Assembly (NCBI GenBank): GCA_022561975.1
Contig: JADFQD010000024.1
Location: 1-34,025, forward strand
Source of the DNA: Acidobacteriota bacterium
Lineage (GTDB): Bacteria; Acidobacteriota; Thermoanaerobaculia; Multivoradales; JAHEKO01
DNA length: 34,025 nt
Direction of reading: 5' to 3'
Shown here: positions 33,923 to 34,025 of the stretch, piece after piece
Layout: every line of letters begins with the position of its first letter
Numbering within the stretch: position 1 is the first letter of the stretch
The notes under the pieces: model-generated
The model's input: only the letters and a program-made list of their open reading frames with translations
What the model was told of the DNA's origin: nothing
Databases searched by the model: none
Program-made: the position numbers and the translations under genes

Positions 33923-34025
33923 ACGACGAGGCCGTCCCGGGGACCTTTGGACAGCCGTATCACGATTCTCGGCGTAAGCCTCGAGCTAGATCAAGGTGAG
34001 GATAGAGACGGATGAAGGCTATATC

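Noticed and set aside
34012-34025. Possible start of another gene at the right edge (ATGAAGGCT)
   Set aside because: Only four codons are visible, with no clear ribosome site.
1-34025. CRISPR arrays, rRNA genes, insertion sequences with transposases
   Set aside because: I looked for regularly spaced repeats, rRNA-like sequence and transposase motifs and found none.

Overview
The window is GC-rich bacterial DNA that looks like an uncultured member of the Acidobacteriota, probably near Thermoanaerobaculia. The main support is two secreted VWFA-related proteins of the kind expanded in that phylum (491-2260 and 26228-28141). Supporting evidence is a DUF5117-type zinc metalloprotease, a secreted protein with the phylum-typical DTSAFATCP tail, and many exported proteins of unknown function. 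This placement comes from remembered families, not from a search.

Layout. 1-365 is the tail of a large secreted protein. 491-4211 holds a VWFA-related protein, then a minus-strand pair (secreted protein, then a DUF2270/DUF2179 membrane protein). 4459-9004 is a compact MacAB-like export operon: adaptor, ATPase and two paralogous permeases. It is followed by a 182-bp near-palindrome (9041-9222). 9305-11349 is a broken beta-propeller/cytochrome gene. 11408-13394 is a translationally coupled ECF sigma factor / zinc-finger anti-sigma / small membrane protein operon ending in a clear intrinsic terminator (13425-13460). 13638-16298 is a secreted metalloprotease. 16321-17213 encodes an exported AlgH-like protein coupled to an 84-residue unknown. 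17434-20179 has an exported NTF2-like protein and a frameshifted lipoprotein of the sulfatase superfamily. 20195-23786 has a membrane-anchored PQQ-type propeller and an exported TPR protein. 23979-24325 is an orphan Phd-type antitoxin followed by what looks like a collapsed PIN toxin. 24357-31830 holds an exported coiled-coil protein, an SGNH hydrolase, a second VWFA protein, an arylsulfotransferase-like lipoprotein, an Asp/Ser/Gly-repeat protein and a DUF2846 protein. From about 32199 rightward there is a tRNA-Lys-like 3' half followed by a tyrosine integrase. This is probably the edge of an integrated element that continues past the window.

How the genes fit together. Most of the content acts in the envelope or outside the cell: an efflux/export pump, a protease, sulfate/phosphate-ester type enzymes, propellers and TPR proteins. 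Control elements are the ECF sigma/anti-sigma pair, a 5'-UTR hairpin upstream of the NTF2-like gene, and a palindrome over an apparently leaderless antitoxin promoter.

Three genes carry lesions (propeller/cytochrome, sulfatase, toxin). Two of these are internal deletions. Either this genome is losing accessory genes or the assembly has local errors; the sequence alone cannot decide. I found no single complete undescribed system. The best candidates for novelty are the large hairpin element, the exported AlgH plus coupled small protein, the shared C-terminal LGYI tail on two unrelated enzymes, and the tRNA-like/integrase junction.
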